Positions 7,659 to 15,674 of a stretch of 64,000 nt of DNA are shown here, one piece after another. The notes beneath the pieces were generated by a model. It saw only the letters and a list, made by a program, of their open reading frames with translations. It did not search any database and was not told the origin of the DNA. Position 1 is the stretch's first letter, and the number at the start of each line of letters is the position of its first letter. Origin of the DNA: an uncultured Eubacterium sp. (GTDB lineage Bacteria > Bacillota > Clostridia > Oscillospirales > Acutalibacteraceae); contig CALWHV010000014.1 of assembly GCA_944380545.1 (NCBI GenBank), forward strand, positions 1 through 64,000, given 5' to 3'. The translations under genes and the position numbers were made by a program.

Positions 7659-8579
7659 ATGATGTCGTTAAAGACCGTTATCCCATGCCTGTCGGACGGA
7701 ATAAACGCCGCGCTGTCACAGCTCGGCTCAACCGCGCTCGATTCGGTAACGGAGCTGCGCCTTCGCCGCCGGCTACCGCTTATGCTGTGCCTCGGCAGGG
7801 ATGTTTTTTTCATCACGGCGAAGGGAAAGCTGCTAAACCATTTCAGCGAATATTCCTATGTTCCGGATGATGATGAGTTTGAGCTGATATTCAGGCGGCT
7901 GTGTAACTATTCCGTTCATTGCGAGATAGACAACCTGATAAACGGCTATATGACCGTTCGCGGGGGCAATCGCGTAGGCGTCTGCTCCACCGCTGTGAAA
8001 ACTAACGGCAGCGTAACCGCCGTAAAGGAAATAACCTCTCTTAATATAAGGATTTCAAAGGAGATAAAGGGCTGCGCCGCGCCGGTTCTCGGTATGCTCT
8101 ATGTCAGCTCGCTGCCCAGCATCATAGTCGCTTCTCCGCCGGGCGGCGGCAAAACCACCTTTTTGCGCGATATGGCTCGTTCTTTGTCCGGCGGCTTTTC
8201 AAACAGATACATAAAAACAGCCGTTATTGACGAAAGAAACGAGTTTGCCTGCAAGGACGACGGCGTCATAACCGCAGACCTCGGCTTCAACACCGATGTG
8301 CTCACCGGCTTTTCAAAGGCGGCGGGCATCGATATGGCGGTGCGTACGCTCTCTCCGCAGCTCGTTATTTGCGATGAGGTCTCCTCTCCCGCAGAGGTAG
8401 AGGCGATGAAAACGGGCTTTCTTTCCGGCTGCTCGTTTGCCGTTTCGGTCCACGCCTCGTCTAAGGACAGCCTTATGAACAAGGATATCGTGCGCCGGCT
8501 TATCGCCACAAGGGAATTTTCGTATGTGGTGCTGCTTAAAAATTATACCGATGAATTTGAGATTATGGAAGTAAGCTGA
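7659..8579 (+). CDS. spoIIIAA: Stage III sporulation protein AA (ATPase)
   Basis: This is the cytoplasmic AAA/secretion-type ATPase of the SpoIIIA-SpoIIQ channel linking mother cell and forespore. The 306-residue protein carries Walker A SPPGGGKTT at about residues 159-167 and a Walker B-like LVICDE before VSSPAEVEAM. The length fits the family. The site GAGGTGAG serves either ATG 7659 or ATG 7662; the second has more natural spacing. It is the first gene of an eight-gene operon and is divergent from the YfhO-type gene. In known sporeformers the operon is transcribed by sigma-E; the AT-rich 105-base gap holds CATATATC, which could be a -10, but no matching -35 is convincing. Confidence 0.95.
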   Translation: MMSLKTVIPCLSDGINAALSQLGSTALDSVTELRLRRRLPLMLCLGRDVFFITAKGKLLNHFSEYSYVPDDDEFELIFRRLCNYSVHCEIDNLINGYMTVRGGNRVGVCSTAVKTNGSVTAVKEITSLNIRISKEIKGCAAPVLGMLYVSSLPSIIVASPPGGGKTTFLRDMARSLSGGFSNRYIKTAVIDERNEFACKDDGVITADLGFNTDVLTGFSKAAGIDMAVRTLSPQLVICDEVSSPAEVEAMKTGFLSGCSFAVSVHASSKDSLMNKDIVRRLIATREFSYVVLLKNYTDEFEIMEVS

Positions 8580-8583
8580 TAGC

Positions 8584-9045
8584 TTGAAGCTGATAGGGAT
8601 CGTGATTCTGAATATCCTGTGCATATCGGGCGGCCTAATGTGCGCTTATAAAACAAGGGTGAGGTGCGAAACCGCGCGCCAGCTCATAATTATGGCGGAT
8701 ATGCTTGCGGCGGACCTTTCCTACAGCGCGGATGATTCACGCAGCATCATAAGGCGGCTCGCCTGCGAAAAAGCGCTCGCAAGGCTCACCTTTTTAAAGG
8801 ATATGGATATTGAAAATATCAATATTTCAACAGGCCTTGAGCCGGCGGACGACGAGCGCGTGAATCTGCTTTTCAAAACGCTCGGCGGCACGGATACGGC
8901 GTCTATGCTCAGGATGATAGAATCGTTTAAAGAATGTATGGAGGAAAGCCTTGAAGCATACAGAAGCCGCAGCGCCTCTCATTCAAGGCTTTACGCGGCG
9001 CTCGGCGTGCTCGGCGGGCTTGCCGTTTCCGCCGTGCTGATATAG
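8584..9045 (+). CDS. spoIIIAB: Stage III sporulation protein AB
   Basis: SpoIIIAB is a membrane protein of the mother-cell side of the feeding-tube channel, related to GspF-like pilus and secretion platform proteins. The 153-residue protein has an N-terminal membrane segment (residues 3-21) and a C-terminal one (about 134-153) flanking a soluble helical domain containing LAADLSYSADDSRSIIRRL. It begins with TTG four bases after the spoIIIAA stop, followed by AAG CTG ATA, which matches the family N-terminus. The order in the operon confirms the identity. Confidence 0.92.
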   Translation: MKLIGIVILNILCISGGLMCAYKTRVRCETARQLIIMADMLAADLSYSADDSRSIIRRLACEKALARLTFLKDMDIENINISTGLEPADDERVNLLFKTLGGTDTASMLRMIESFKECMEESLEAYRSRSASHSRLYAALGVLGGLAVSAVLI

Positions 9046-9054
9046 GGGTTAAAT

Positions 9055-9249
9055 ATGGATGTTAATTTTATTTTCAAAATAGCCGCCATAGGCATAATAA
9101 TTTCCGTTCTAAACACCGTTTTGGTAAGAAGCGGCAGAGAGGATCAGGCAATGCTCACAACGCTTGCGGGCATAGTTGTGGTGCTTATGATGCTTATCCC
9201 TCAGATAAGCGAGCTTTTCTCCTCAGTTAAAACGCTGTTCGACCTATGA
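9055..9249 (+). CDS. spoIIIAC: Stage III sporulation protein AC
   Basis: A 64-residue membrane protein with two hydrophobic helices (about 6-23 and 33-53) separated by a polar turn, RSGREDQAM. The size and two-helix shape are exactly those of SpoIIIAC, which with SpoIIIAD forms small membrane subunits of the channel. It starts nine bases after spoIIIAB and its end overlaps spoIIIAD by four bases (ATGA), indicating translational coupling. Confidence 0.93.
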   Translation: MDVNFIFKIAAIGIIISVLNTVLVRSGREDQAMLTTLAGIVVVLMMLIPQISELFSSVKTLFDL

Positions 9250-9626
9250 TAAAGATAGCGGGAATAGCCGTAGCGGCGCTTATATTTTCCGTCTTCCTGC
9301 GCCGCAGCAACAAAACCGTTTCGCTCCTGCTCGTTTTGTTCGCCTGCGCCGCCGTGTTTTTTGAAAGCCTTTCATACCTCGGCGGAATAATGGATTCGCT
9401 CGGCAGAATGTCGCGCGGGATGGGCGAGGCGGCGTCGTATCTTAAAATAATGTTCAAGGTCCTCGGCGTTGCGCTGCTGGCGCAAACGGTTGCGGACCTG
9501 TGCCGCGACAGCGGCGAGAGCGCGCTTGCCGGTCAGACGGAAACGGCGGCTAAGATTCTTATCGTCGTTATGATTCTGCCGCTGCTGTCCGCCGTTACCG
9601 AGGTCATTACGGGACTTGTATTATGA
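9246..9626 (+). CDS. spoIIIAD: Stage III sporulation protein AD
   Basis: A 126-residue membrane protein with several hydrophobic segments (about 2-18, 25-44, 61-82 and 100-125), as expected for SpoIIIAD. Conserved features are the FKVLGVALLAQTVADLCRDSG region and the motif AGQTETAAKILIVVMILPLL, where a small polar patch sits between helices. Start and stop overlap both neighbours by four bases, typical for this operon. Confidence 0.93.
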   Translation: MIKIAGIAVAALIFSVFLRRSNKTVSLLLVLFACAAVFFESLSYLGGIMDSLGRMSRGMGEAASYLKIMFKVLGVALLAQTVADLCRDSGESALAGQTETAAKILIVVMILPLLSAVTEVITGLVL

Positions 9627-10777
9627 AAAGAAGATTAAAAATATTCATATCCGTGTTCTCTGCAATCGCGGTTTTGCTGCTTTTTGCTCCTTTTGCGGCT
9701 CTCGCTCAGGAGGAGCTTAACGAAGCGGAATATCGCAGCGTGCTTGAAAGCTTCGATCTCTCTTCATTTGAAGAGCTTGATTCGGAAAGCCGCAGGCTGC
9801 TCGATGAGCTCGGCCTTTCCGATTTTGACTACAACAGCATCGTTGAGCTGTCGGTCTCCGATTTTCTGCTGGCGATAAAGGATGTTATGGTGTCGGGGCT
9901 CAAGGCCCCGCTCGCTTCAGCCGGCGCCGTGCTTATAATAATCCTGCTCTCATCGCTTTTTCAGGGCTTTAAGCAGACTCTCGGCAGCTCCCAAATCTCA
10001 TCGGCTCTATCAACAGTCAGCGCCGTTTTGGTGTCGCTTTTGCTGATTTCGGGGCTGAAGGAAACGCTTGCCGCTTCAAGCGCAGCTATTTCGGTCAGCG
10101 CTGATTTCGTTTACGCTTTTGTGCCCGCTTTTTGCATCATCGTGGCGGCGTCCGGAAACACGCTTGCTGCGTTTTCCACAAACACTCTGCTTTTATCTTT
10201 GGCACAGGCGCTCAATTTTATATCCAAAAATATCTTTATCCCGCTTTCAAACTGCTTTCTTGCGCTCGGAATCTGTTCAGGTATAAGAAATGAGCTTGAT
10301 TTGGGCGCGCTCGTCGAAAACTGCAAAAAGTATCTCATAACGGCGGTTTCCGTTGCCGCAACGGCGTTCGTTTCGATCCTTTCCATCAAAACGGCGGTGG
10401 CTTCGCGCGCGGACGCCATCGGGCTTCGCTCCGTCAGATTCGCAATAAATTCCGTTGTTCCGGTCATCGGCGGCGCCATCAGCGAGGGGCTTCTCTCCAT
10501 TCAGGCTTATTCCTCGCTTATCAAAAGCAGCGTCGGCGTTGCCGGCATCGCCGCCGTTGCGCTCGTTTTTCTGCCGGCAATAATCGAGGTGGCGTTTTGG
10601 CGGCTGTTTCTCAATATATGCTCCGTCGTGTCCCAGATATTTTCAGACCGCTCCGTCACCTGCGTTTTAAAAGCGTTTTCGGATTCGCTGCTCGTGATGA
10701 ATGTTATCTTGATTTTGTCTATGGTAACGACGGTCATATCTATCGGAATTTTGATTGCTGCAAGGGGAAGTGCATAG
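9623..10777 (+). CDS. spoIIIAE: Stage III sporulation protein AE
   Basis: SpoIIIAE is the largest polytopic membrane subunit of the SpoIIIA channel. The 384-residue protein begins with a signal-like helix (about 7-28), then an acidic extracytoplasmic stretch with repeated Asp, Glu, Leu and Ser, then six or more helices from about residue 95. SVRFAINSVVPVIGGAISEG is the conserved family core. It overlaps spoIIIAD by four bases, and its last base is the first base of the spoIIIAF GTG start. Confidence 0.94.
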   Translation: MKRRLKIFISVFSAIAVLLLFAPFAALAQEELNEAEYRSVLESFDLSSFEELDSESRRLLDELGLSDFDYNSIVELSVSDFLLAIKDVMVSGLKAPLASAGAVLIIILLSSLFQGFKQTLGSSQISSALSTVSAVLVSLLLISGLKETLAASSAAISVSADFVYAFVPAFCIIVAASGNTLAAFSTNTLLLSLAQALNFISKNIFIPLSNCFLALGICSGIRNELDLGALVENCKKYLITAVSVAATAFVSILSIKTAVASRADAIGLRSVRFAINSVVPVIGGAISEGLLSIQAYSSLIKSSVGVAGIAAVALVFLPAIIEVAFWRLFLNICSVVSQIFSDRSVTCVLKAFSDSLLVMNVILILSMVTTVISIGILIAARGSA

Positions 10778-11244
10778 TGGATTTCGTCAAAAGCTGGGTC
10801 ATCGGCGTGTGCCTGACGCTTGTCGTCTGCGCCGTGTTTTCTCTTGTTGCGCCCCACGGCTCTATGGGCAGATTTGCAAAGGTCATCATTTCCGTTTTTA
10901 TTTTCATATCGCTTATTTACCCGTTTGCCGATTTTGATTTTTCTCAGCTCTCGGCGGAGGGTATGGATATCGAAGCGCAGTTCGAGGATACGCAGCTTGA
11001 GCTCTCCTCCTCGCAGGTTGAAAACATCGTCGGCAATGTGCTTTTGTCGCACGGCGTTTCGGGCGCCGAGGTGGAATGCCGCGCATCTCAAACGGCAGAG
11101 GGAATAAGCATAGATTCCGTGGAGGTTTTGCTGACGGATTCAACAAGCCCCGACGACGCGCGCCGCTGGATACTTGACGAAACCGGCGTGGCGGCTCAGG
11201 TGTCGTCCGCAACAGAAAGCAAAGGAAGTGCCTTGGATGACTAA
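10777..11244 (+). CDS. spoIIIAF: Stage III sporulation protein AF
   Basis: SpoIIIAF is a bitopic or two-helix membrane protein with a ring-building domain. I place the start at GTG 10777 (GTG GAT TTC GTC), overlapping the spoIIIAE TAG and preceded by AAGGGGAAG, giving 155 residues; this matches the family N-terminus DFVKSWVIG. Two helices follow (about 8-24 and 33-50), then a soluble domain with the alternating pattern of RBM folds, ending near SATESKGSALDD. A longer frame exists upstream but would lie inside spoIIIAE. Confidence 0.92.
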   Translation: MDFVKSWVIGVCLTLVVCAVFSLVAPHGSMGRFAKVIISVFIFISLIYPFADFDFSQLSAEGMDIEAQFEDTQLELSSSQVENIVGNVLLSHGVSGAEVECRASQTAEGISIDSVEVLLTDSTSPDDARRWILDETGVAAQVSSATESKGSALDD

Positions 11245-11773
11245 CAGGATTAAAGACAGACTGCTTGAGCTTTTCCAAAAAAAGGATAAGCGAAATATAA
11301 TCATCATCTGCGCCGCAGCTGTTGCAGTGTTTTTGATATTTTTTTCGGAGCTGATACCGTCCTCCGAAGCGCCCGAAAAAAGCGTCAAAGAGGATGATTA
11401 CGCCGGCTATGTGGAGTCGCTCAGCGAGCAGCTGACGGACATAATCTCAGGTATGGAGGGCGTTGGCAGCTGCAGCATTATGATAACGCTTGAAAGCACA
11501 AAGGAAAGCGTTTACGCGGAAAACGCCGAGGCTTCAAGCTCGCAGAGTTCTAATTCGCAAAACAGCGAATATGTTATTTATAACGATGATAACGGGGATT
11601 CGCCGCTGCTTTTGAAGGAGGAAATGCCGCGCGTTGCCGGCGTCGCCGTCGTTTGCTCAGGGGGCGACAGCGAAGCCGTGCGCGAGCGCATAGTTGACTG
11701 CGTGTGCGCTCTTTTCAGCATTCCTTCAAGCCGCGTCTCCGTTTCAAAATCAACTTCAAAGGGTGGTAAATAA
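11237..11773 (+). CDS. spoIIIAG: Stage III sporulation protein AG
   Basis: SpoIIIAG forms the large extracellular ring of the channel between mother cell and forespore, through an RBM-like domain. The 178-residue product has a short cytoplasmic N-terminus, one helix (about 22-40), a polar Ser/Asn-rich insertion (ASSSQSSNSQNSEY) and the conserved RBM strand LLLKEEMPRVAGVAVVCSGG. I start at ATG 11237 because AAAGGAAG lies at the right distance and it overlaps the spoIIIAF stop by eight bases. Confidence 0.93.
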   Translation: MTNRIKDRLLELFQKKDKRNIIIICAAAVAVFLIFFSELIPSSEAPEKSVKEDDYAGYVESLSEQLTDIISGMEGVGSCSIMITLESTKESVYAENAEASSSQSSNSQNSEYVIYNDDNGDSPLLLKEEMPRVAGVAVVCSGGDSEAVRERIVDCVCALFSIPSSRVSVSKSTSKGGK

Positions 11774-12390
11774 TGGATGAAATGAACGAAAAGAAAAACG
11801 AGGAGCTGCTCGGCGAGCTCAGCTCTCAGGAGCAGGTCAAAAAACGCAGATCAAAGAAGAGAAAGCTTGTGGCGTCTGTCTTCGTGCTGCTTCTTGCGCT
11901 CGGCATAGGCGGCAACTGGTATTGGGAAAACAGCGATATCTCGTCAAAGCTCAGCTCCGTTGCAACCTCGGCAAAAACGCTCGGCGAGGCAACCTTTGTT
12001 GACGGTGAGGCTGAGGCGACGACCGCGCCCGAAAGCGAATATTTTTCCTCCGCGCGGCTTGAAAGGCAAAACGCCCGCGATTCCTCGCTCGAAAAGCTTC
12101 AGGCGGTGATAGACGCGCCGCAGGAGAGTGAGGACGCGCATAAGCTTGCCGCGCAGCAGATAGCCGATATATCGTCTTATATCGAGATAGAAAACAAGAT
12201 AGAAACGCTCGTCAAGGCAAAGGGCGTTGCAAACTGCCTTGCCGTAATAAGCGAGGACGGCTCGCGCGTTGATGTGATTATCGACAGCGAGGAGCTCACA
12301 GACGAGCTGTCACTTCAGATCAAGGACATAGCCACCTCTCAGCTCAACTGCGGCTTTGAGAATGTGACCATAATTCAGTCTGCCTCTTAA
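11773..12390 (+). CDS. spoIIIAH: Stage III sporulation protein AH
   Basis: SpoIIIAH pairs with forespore SpoIIQ across the intermembrane space to form the channel and hold the engulfing membranes. The 205-residue protein has a Lys/Arg-rich N-terminus, one helix (about 34-51), an acidic and Ala-rich linker, and the C-terminal YscJ/FliF-like domain with VDVIIDSEELTDELSLQIKD. Its ATG overlaps the spoIIIAG stop by one base. It is the last spoIIIA gene; 92 bases follow before the next start, containing a promoter. Confidence 0.94.
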   Translation: MDEMNEKKNEELLGELSSQEQVKKRRSKKRKLVASVFVLLLALGIGGNWYWENSDISSKLSSVATSAKTLGEATFVDGEAEATTAPESEYFSSARLERQNARDSSLEKLQAVIDAPQESEDAHKLAAQQIADISSYIEIENKIETLVKAKGVANCLAVISEDGSRVDVIIDSEELTDELSLQIKDIATSQLNCGFENVTIIQSAS

Positions 12391-12409
12391 CGCTCGTATG
12401 AATAATATT

Positions 12410-12437
12410 TTAACATTTTAAATTGTACTTGTATAAT
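12410..12437 (+). promoter_or_regulatory. Sigma-A promoter upstream of the Asp23 gene
   Basis: TTAACA (12410-12415) and a perfect TATAAT (12432-12437) are 16 bases apart. Transcription would start about 40 bases before the Asp23 ATG. This separates vegetative expression of asp23 from the sporulation-specific spoIIIA operon. Confidence 0.7.
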
Positions 12438-12482
12438 TTTTCGCGTTGTGTTAAAATACTAAAAGCAAGGAGGCGTCAAATT

Positions 12483-12875
12483 ATGGAAATAACAAATTAT
12501 TCCCAAAGCGGCGGCGTTATAATCTCCGAAGAGGCAATATCCGCTATCGCCACAAACGCCGCAAAGGATGTCAGCGGCGTCGTCGGCTTTTCAAACAAGC
12601 CCGATGATGTGGTTTCCACAATAAAAAAAGGCAGCCTTAAGGTAATGAGCCCCGTTAGGGTGTTTCAGGACGGCGATAATCTTGATATCAGCATATATAT
12701 CTGTATCGCAAGCGGTAAAAAGATTCAGCCCGTTGCCGAGGAAGTTCAAAGAGTCGTAAAGGAAGCGGTTCAGAATATGACCGGCAGGCTCGTTTCAAAA
12801 GTAAACGTAATCATAGCGTCCGTTGAATTGCAGCAGCCGGAAACCCCCGCAGAACCTTGTGAAACCGAAGAGTGA
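12483..12875 (+). CDS. Asp23/Gls24 family envelope stress protein (YqhY-like)
   Basis: A 130-residue Asp23 family protein. AKDVSGVVGFSNKPDD and the pattern of alternating strands ending in VNVIIASVEL are typical. In Bacillus the homologue YqhY lies between accC and nusB and is linked to acetyl-CoA carboxylase control; here accB and accC are absent from the locus. The start is ATG 12483, with AAGGAGG nine bases upstream. It has its own promoter and is followed by a hairpin terminator before nusB. Confidence 0.88.
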   Translation: MEITNYSQSGGVIISEEAISAIATNAAKDVSGVVGFSNKPDDVVSTIKKGSLKVMSPVRVFQDGDNLDISIYICIASGKKIQPVAEEVQRVVKEAVQNMTGRLVSKVNVIIASVELQQPETPAEPCETEE

Positions 12876-12885
12876 TCAAAGTGCC

Positions 12886-12915
12886 GGCTGAAAGTTCTTT
12901 CAGCCGCTTTTTTAT
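12886..12915 (+). terminator. Terminator between asp23 and nusB
   Basis: An 8-bp stem (GGCTGAAA/TTTCAGCC) with loop GTTC is followed by GCTTTTTTATT. It lies 11 bases after the Asp23 stop. The next genes have no obvious promoter of their own, so some read-through is likely. Confidence 0.8.
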
Positions 12916-12947
12916 TATCAGCCGCGCCGCGGCGAAAGGTGCGTTAG

Positions 12948-13346
12948 ATGAAAAGAAGTGAGATGAGGGAGCAGGCGTTCCTGCTCTTGTTTGAAAAGGC
13001 GTTTTTCGGCGAAAAGCCGTGCGAGGAGATAGAGGATATATTTGACGAAAATGTAGCTCCTTTAAGCGAATATGCAAAATCGGCGTTCGAGGGGGCGTGC
13101 GCCCAGCTTGAGGCTGTTGACGCAGCCGTTTCCTCGCATTTAAAGGGCTGGAGGCTCAGCCGCATATCAAAGGTGGATCTCGCCGTGCTGCGCCTTGCGG
13201 TCTACGAGATTATGTACGAGCCGTCCGTGCCGCACGCCGCAGCCGTAAACGAGGCTGTTGAGCTTGCAAAAAAATATTCCGGCTCCGAAAGCGGCTCGTT
13301 CGTAAACGGCATCCTGCGCTCGATATTGAGGGAAACGGCTCAATGA
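12948..13346 (+). CDS. nusB: Transcription antitermination factor NusB
   Basis: NusB binds boxA RNA with NusE and supports antitermination in rRNA operons. The 132-residue protein shows the family N-terminus REMREQAFLLLFE, the central WRLSRISKVDLAVLRLAVYEI, and the C-terminal NEAVELAKKYSGSESGSFVNGILRSI (given in part). The length is normal. Its stop overlaps the next start by four bases, so the downstream M22 protein is coupled. A plain site GCGAAAGGTG precedes the start. Confidence 0.95.
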   Translation: MKRSEMREQAFLLLFEKAFFGEKPCEEIEDIFDENVAPLSEYAKSAFEGACAQLEAVDAAVSSHLKGWRLSRISKVDLAVLRLAVYEIMYEPSVPHAAAVNEAVELAKKYSGSESGSFVNGILRSILRETAQ

Positions 13347-14266
13347 TCGCAGGCTTTGACACAAGTAATTACACAACCTCCGCTGCAGTGATGCGCGGCG
13401 ATGAAATTAAAAATTACAAAAAAATGCTCTCCGTCGGAAAAAACGAGCGCGGTCTCAGGCAGAGCGACGCCGTGTTTCAGCACACCGTCAATATGCCGTC
13501 GCTTTTAAAGCGGATGGAAAGCGATTTTGATTTGTCGGCGGTAAAGGCAGTCGGCGTCAGCTCCCGCCCCAGAGATGTAGACGGCAGCTATATGCCCTGC
13601 TTTCTTGTGGGTGTGAACACCGCGCGCGCCGCAGCCTCGTTTTGCGGCTGCCGCTGCTATGAAACGGCGCACCAAACCGGCCATATACTTGCCGCGCTGT
13701 ATTCGGCGGGCAGGCTTGAGCTCGTCAATAAAAGATTCATCGCGTTTCATGTTTCGGGCGGCACAACCGAAGCCGTCATATGCTCGCCGGATAAGGATAA
13801 GATCATCTCCGTTGCCCCCGCGGCCGAAAGCACTGATCTTAAGGCGGGGCAGGCGATAGACAGAACGGGCGTTATGCTCGGATTGCAGTTCCCATGCGGC
13901 GCACAGCTTGAAAGGCTTGCGCTCGGCAGCGAGCGCGAATTTAAGATACGCCCGTCAATGAAGGGCTCAAGCTGCTCCTTTTCAGGCATAGAAAACAAGG
14001 TCAAAAATATGATTGCCGCCGGCGAAAAAAGCTGCGATATCGCAAAATTCGCTCTTGAAAGCGTGCGCGTTTCGCTGGACGCTATGTGCGCCGCGGTGAT
14101 TGAAGAATACGGAGAGCTGCCCGTTTTGTTTGCGGGCGGCGTTTCCTCAAATTCAGAGATACAAAAAACACTCGGCGAAAAATATTCGGCAGTTTTCGCG
14201 CAGCCGCAGTTCAGCTGCGACAACGCTGCCGGCGTTGCTGTTTTCGCCGCCTTAAAATCATTATGA
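13343..14266 (+). CDS. TsaD/Kae1-like M22 family protein
   Basis: The 307-residue protein is a paralogue of TsaD, the carbamoyltransferase for tRNA t6A. It begins with IAGFDTSNYTTSAAV, the ASKHA nucleotide-binding start, and has ETAHQTGHILAAL (the HxxxH metal site), FHVSGGTTEAV, and LFAGGVSSNSEIQ near the end. It is shorter than true TsaD (about 335-340 residues) and diverges around the middle. In many Clostridia a gene of this type sits between nusB and xseA, and its function there is unknown. It overlaps both neighbours by four bases. A genuine TsaD may be encoded elsewhere. Confidence 0.82.
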   Translation: MIAGFDTSNYTTSAAVMRGDEIKNYKKMLSVGKNERGLRQSDAVFQHTVNMPSLLKRMESDFDLSAVKAVGVSSRPRDVDGSYMPCFLVGVNTARAAASFCGCRCYETAHQTGHILAALYSAGRLELVNKRFIAFHVSGGTTEAVICSPDKDKIISVAPAAESTDLKAGQAIDRTGVMLGLQFPCGAQLERLALGSEREFKIRPSMKGSSCSFSGIENKVKNMIAAGEKSCDIAKFALESVRVSLDAMCAAVIEEYGELPVLFAGGVSSNSEIQKTLGEKYSAVFAQPQFSCDNAAGVAVFAALKSL

Positions 14267-15468
14267 ACACATTAACCGTATCACAGGTAAACACATATAT
14301 AAAAGCCCTGCTTGACGGCAGCGAGCCGCTTAAAAACATATTCGTTCAGGGCGAGCTTTCAAATTTTAAATTATACAGGCCCTCCGGCCATATGTATTTC
14401 ACGCTCAAGGATGAAAAATCGCAGCTCAAGGCGGTTATGTTTTCTTCAAACGCCTCGCGCCTTAGATTTATGCCGGAAAACGGCGCAAGCGTCATCTGCC
14501 GCGGCAGGATAAGCGCTTATGAAAAGAGCGGCGAATATCAGCTCTACGCTGAGGATATGCAGCCCGTAGGCGCGGGCGCGCTCAGCCTTCAGTTTGAGCA
14601 GCTCAAGAAAAAGCTGTTTGCTGAGGGCGTCTGCAGCGAGGCTGTCAAAAAGCCGCTTCCCGCCTATCCGCAGAAGATCGGCGTGGCAACATCTTCATCG
14701 GGAGCCGCGATACAGGATATAATCAATATTACGGCGCGCCGCTATCCGCTTGCGCAGCTCGTTATAGCCCCCTGCGCCGTGCAGGGCGAAAAGGCAGCTC
14801 CCGAGATTGTTTCGGTGTTAAAGCGCCTGGACTCGCGCGCAGATATAGATGTTATAATCGTAGGCCGCGGCGGCGGCTCTATGGAGGATCTGTGGGCGTT
14901 CAACACGGAAGAGGTCGCCCGCGCCGTAATCGCGTGCCGCACGCCCGTTGTCTCGGCGGTCGGGCACGAGAGCGATTTCACAATATGCGATTTCGTTTCC
15001 GATATGCGCGCCCCGACTCCGAGTGCAGCGGCTGAGCTTGTTTGTCCGGACATCAATGCTCTCAGGGAGCAGACGGCGTCTTTAAGATACACGATGCAGC
15101 TTTATATGCGCTCGCAGCTGGATGAGCTTTCGCGCCGTCTCGGCGAGCTTACAGCCCTTTCTCCGCTTGCTGACGGCGAAGCGCTCATCGCACCTTTTGC
15201 GGACAGGCTCTCGTCACTTTCGCAAAAGCTTGCGGCAGCGTTTGAGCAAAAGGCTCAAACAGAATTTCAGCGCTTTTCGTCGCTTGCTGGCAGGCTCAAC
15301 GCTTTGAGCCCCCTCGCTGTTTTGGAGCGCGGCTTCGCAGTCGCCAGCCAGGGCGGCGGAGCGGTTTCCTCTGTGCGGGAGCTCGATTTGAAAAAGGCGC
15401 TGAACATAAGATTTACCGACGGCAGCGCAGGCTGCACCGTTAACGAGGTGATTTTTGATGAAGATTGA
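14263..15468 (+). CDS. xseA: Exodeoxyribonuclease VII large subunit
   Basis: XseA is the catalytic subunit of exonuclease VII, which degrades single-stranded DNA to oligonucleotides. The 401-residue protein has an N-terminal OB fold (residues 1-100; VQGELSNFKLYRPSGHMYFTL), the catalytic core with IIVGRGGGSMEDLWAFN and VSAVGHESDFTICDFVSD, DMRAPTPSAAAEL, and a long helical C-terminus that ends in FTDGSAGCTVNEV. The overlap with xseB is eleven bases. Confidence 0.95.
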   Translation: MNTLTVSQVNTYIKALLDGSEPLKNIFVQGELSNFKLYRPSGHMYFTLKDEKSQLKAVMFSSNASRLRFMPENGASVICRGRISAYEKSGEYQLYAEDMQPVGAGALSLQFEQLKKKLFAEGVCSEAVKKPLPAYPQKIGVATSSSGAAIQDIINITARRYPLAQLVIAPCAVQGEKAAPEIVSVLKRLDSRADIDVIIVGRGGGSMEDLWAFNTEEVARAVIACRTPVVSAVGHESDFTICDFVSDMRAPTPSAAAELVCPDINALREQTASLRYTMQLYMRSQLDELSRRLGELTALSPLADGEALIAPFADRLSSLSQKLAAAFEQKAQTEFQRFSSLAGRLNALSPLAVLERGFAVASQGGGAVSSVRELDLKKALNIRFTDGSAGCTVNEVIFDED

Positions 15469-15655
15469 GGATATGACATACGAGCAGGCGGTTTCCAGGC
15501 TTGAGGAGATAGTTTCGCTGCTTGAAAAAAAGGACACCCCGCTCGATGAAAGCGTAAAGCTGTTTGAAGAGGGCACGAAGCTTGCGGCGTTTTGCGGCAA
15601 TAAGCTCAACACCGCTAAGCAGACGATAATCAAGCTTAACGAAGAGGAAAACTGA
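15458..15655 (+). CDS. xseB: Exodeoxyribonuclease VII small subunit
   Basis: XseB binds the helical tail of XseA. The 65-residue protein has the family pattern MTYEQAVSRLEEIVSLLEK, then LDESVKLFEEGTKLAAFC. I start at ATG 15458, behind GAGGTG; a TTG one codon earlier is in frame. It lies inside the end of xseA, consistent with coupled translation. Confidence 0.95.
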   Translation: MKIEDMTYEQAVSRLEEIVSLLEKKDTPLDESVKLFEEGTKLAAFCGNKLNTAKQTIIKLNEEEN

Positions 15656-15674
15656 TTTTCACCCGGAGGGCGTT

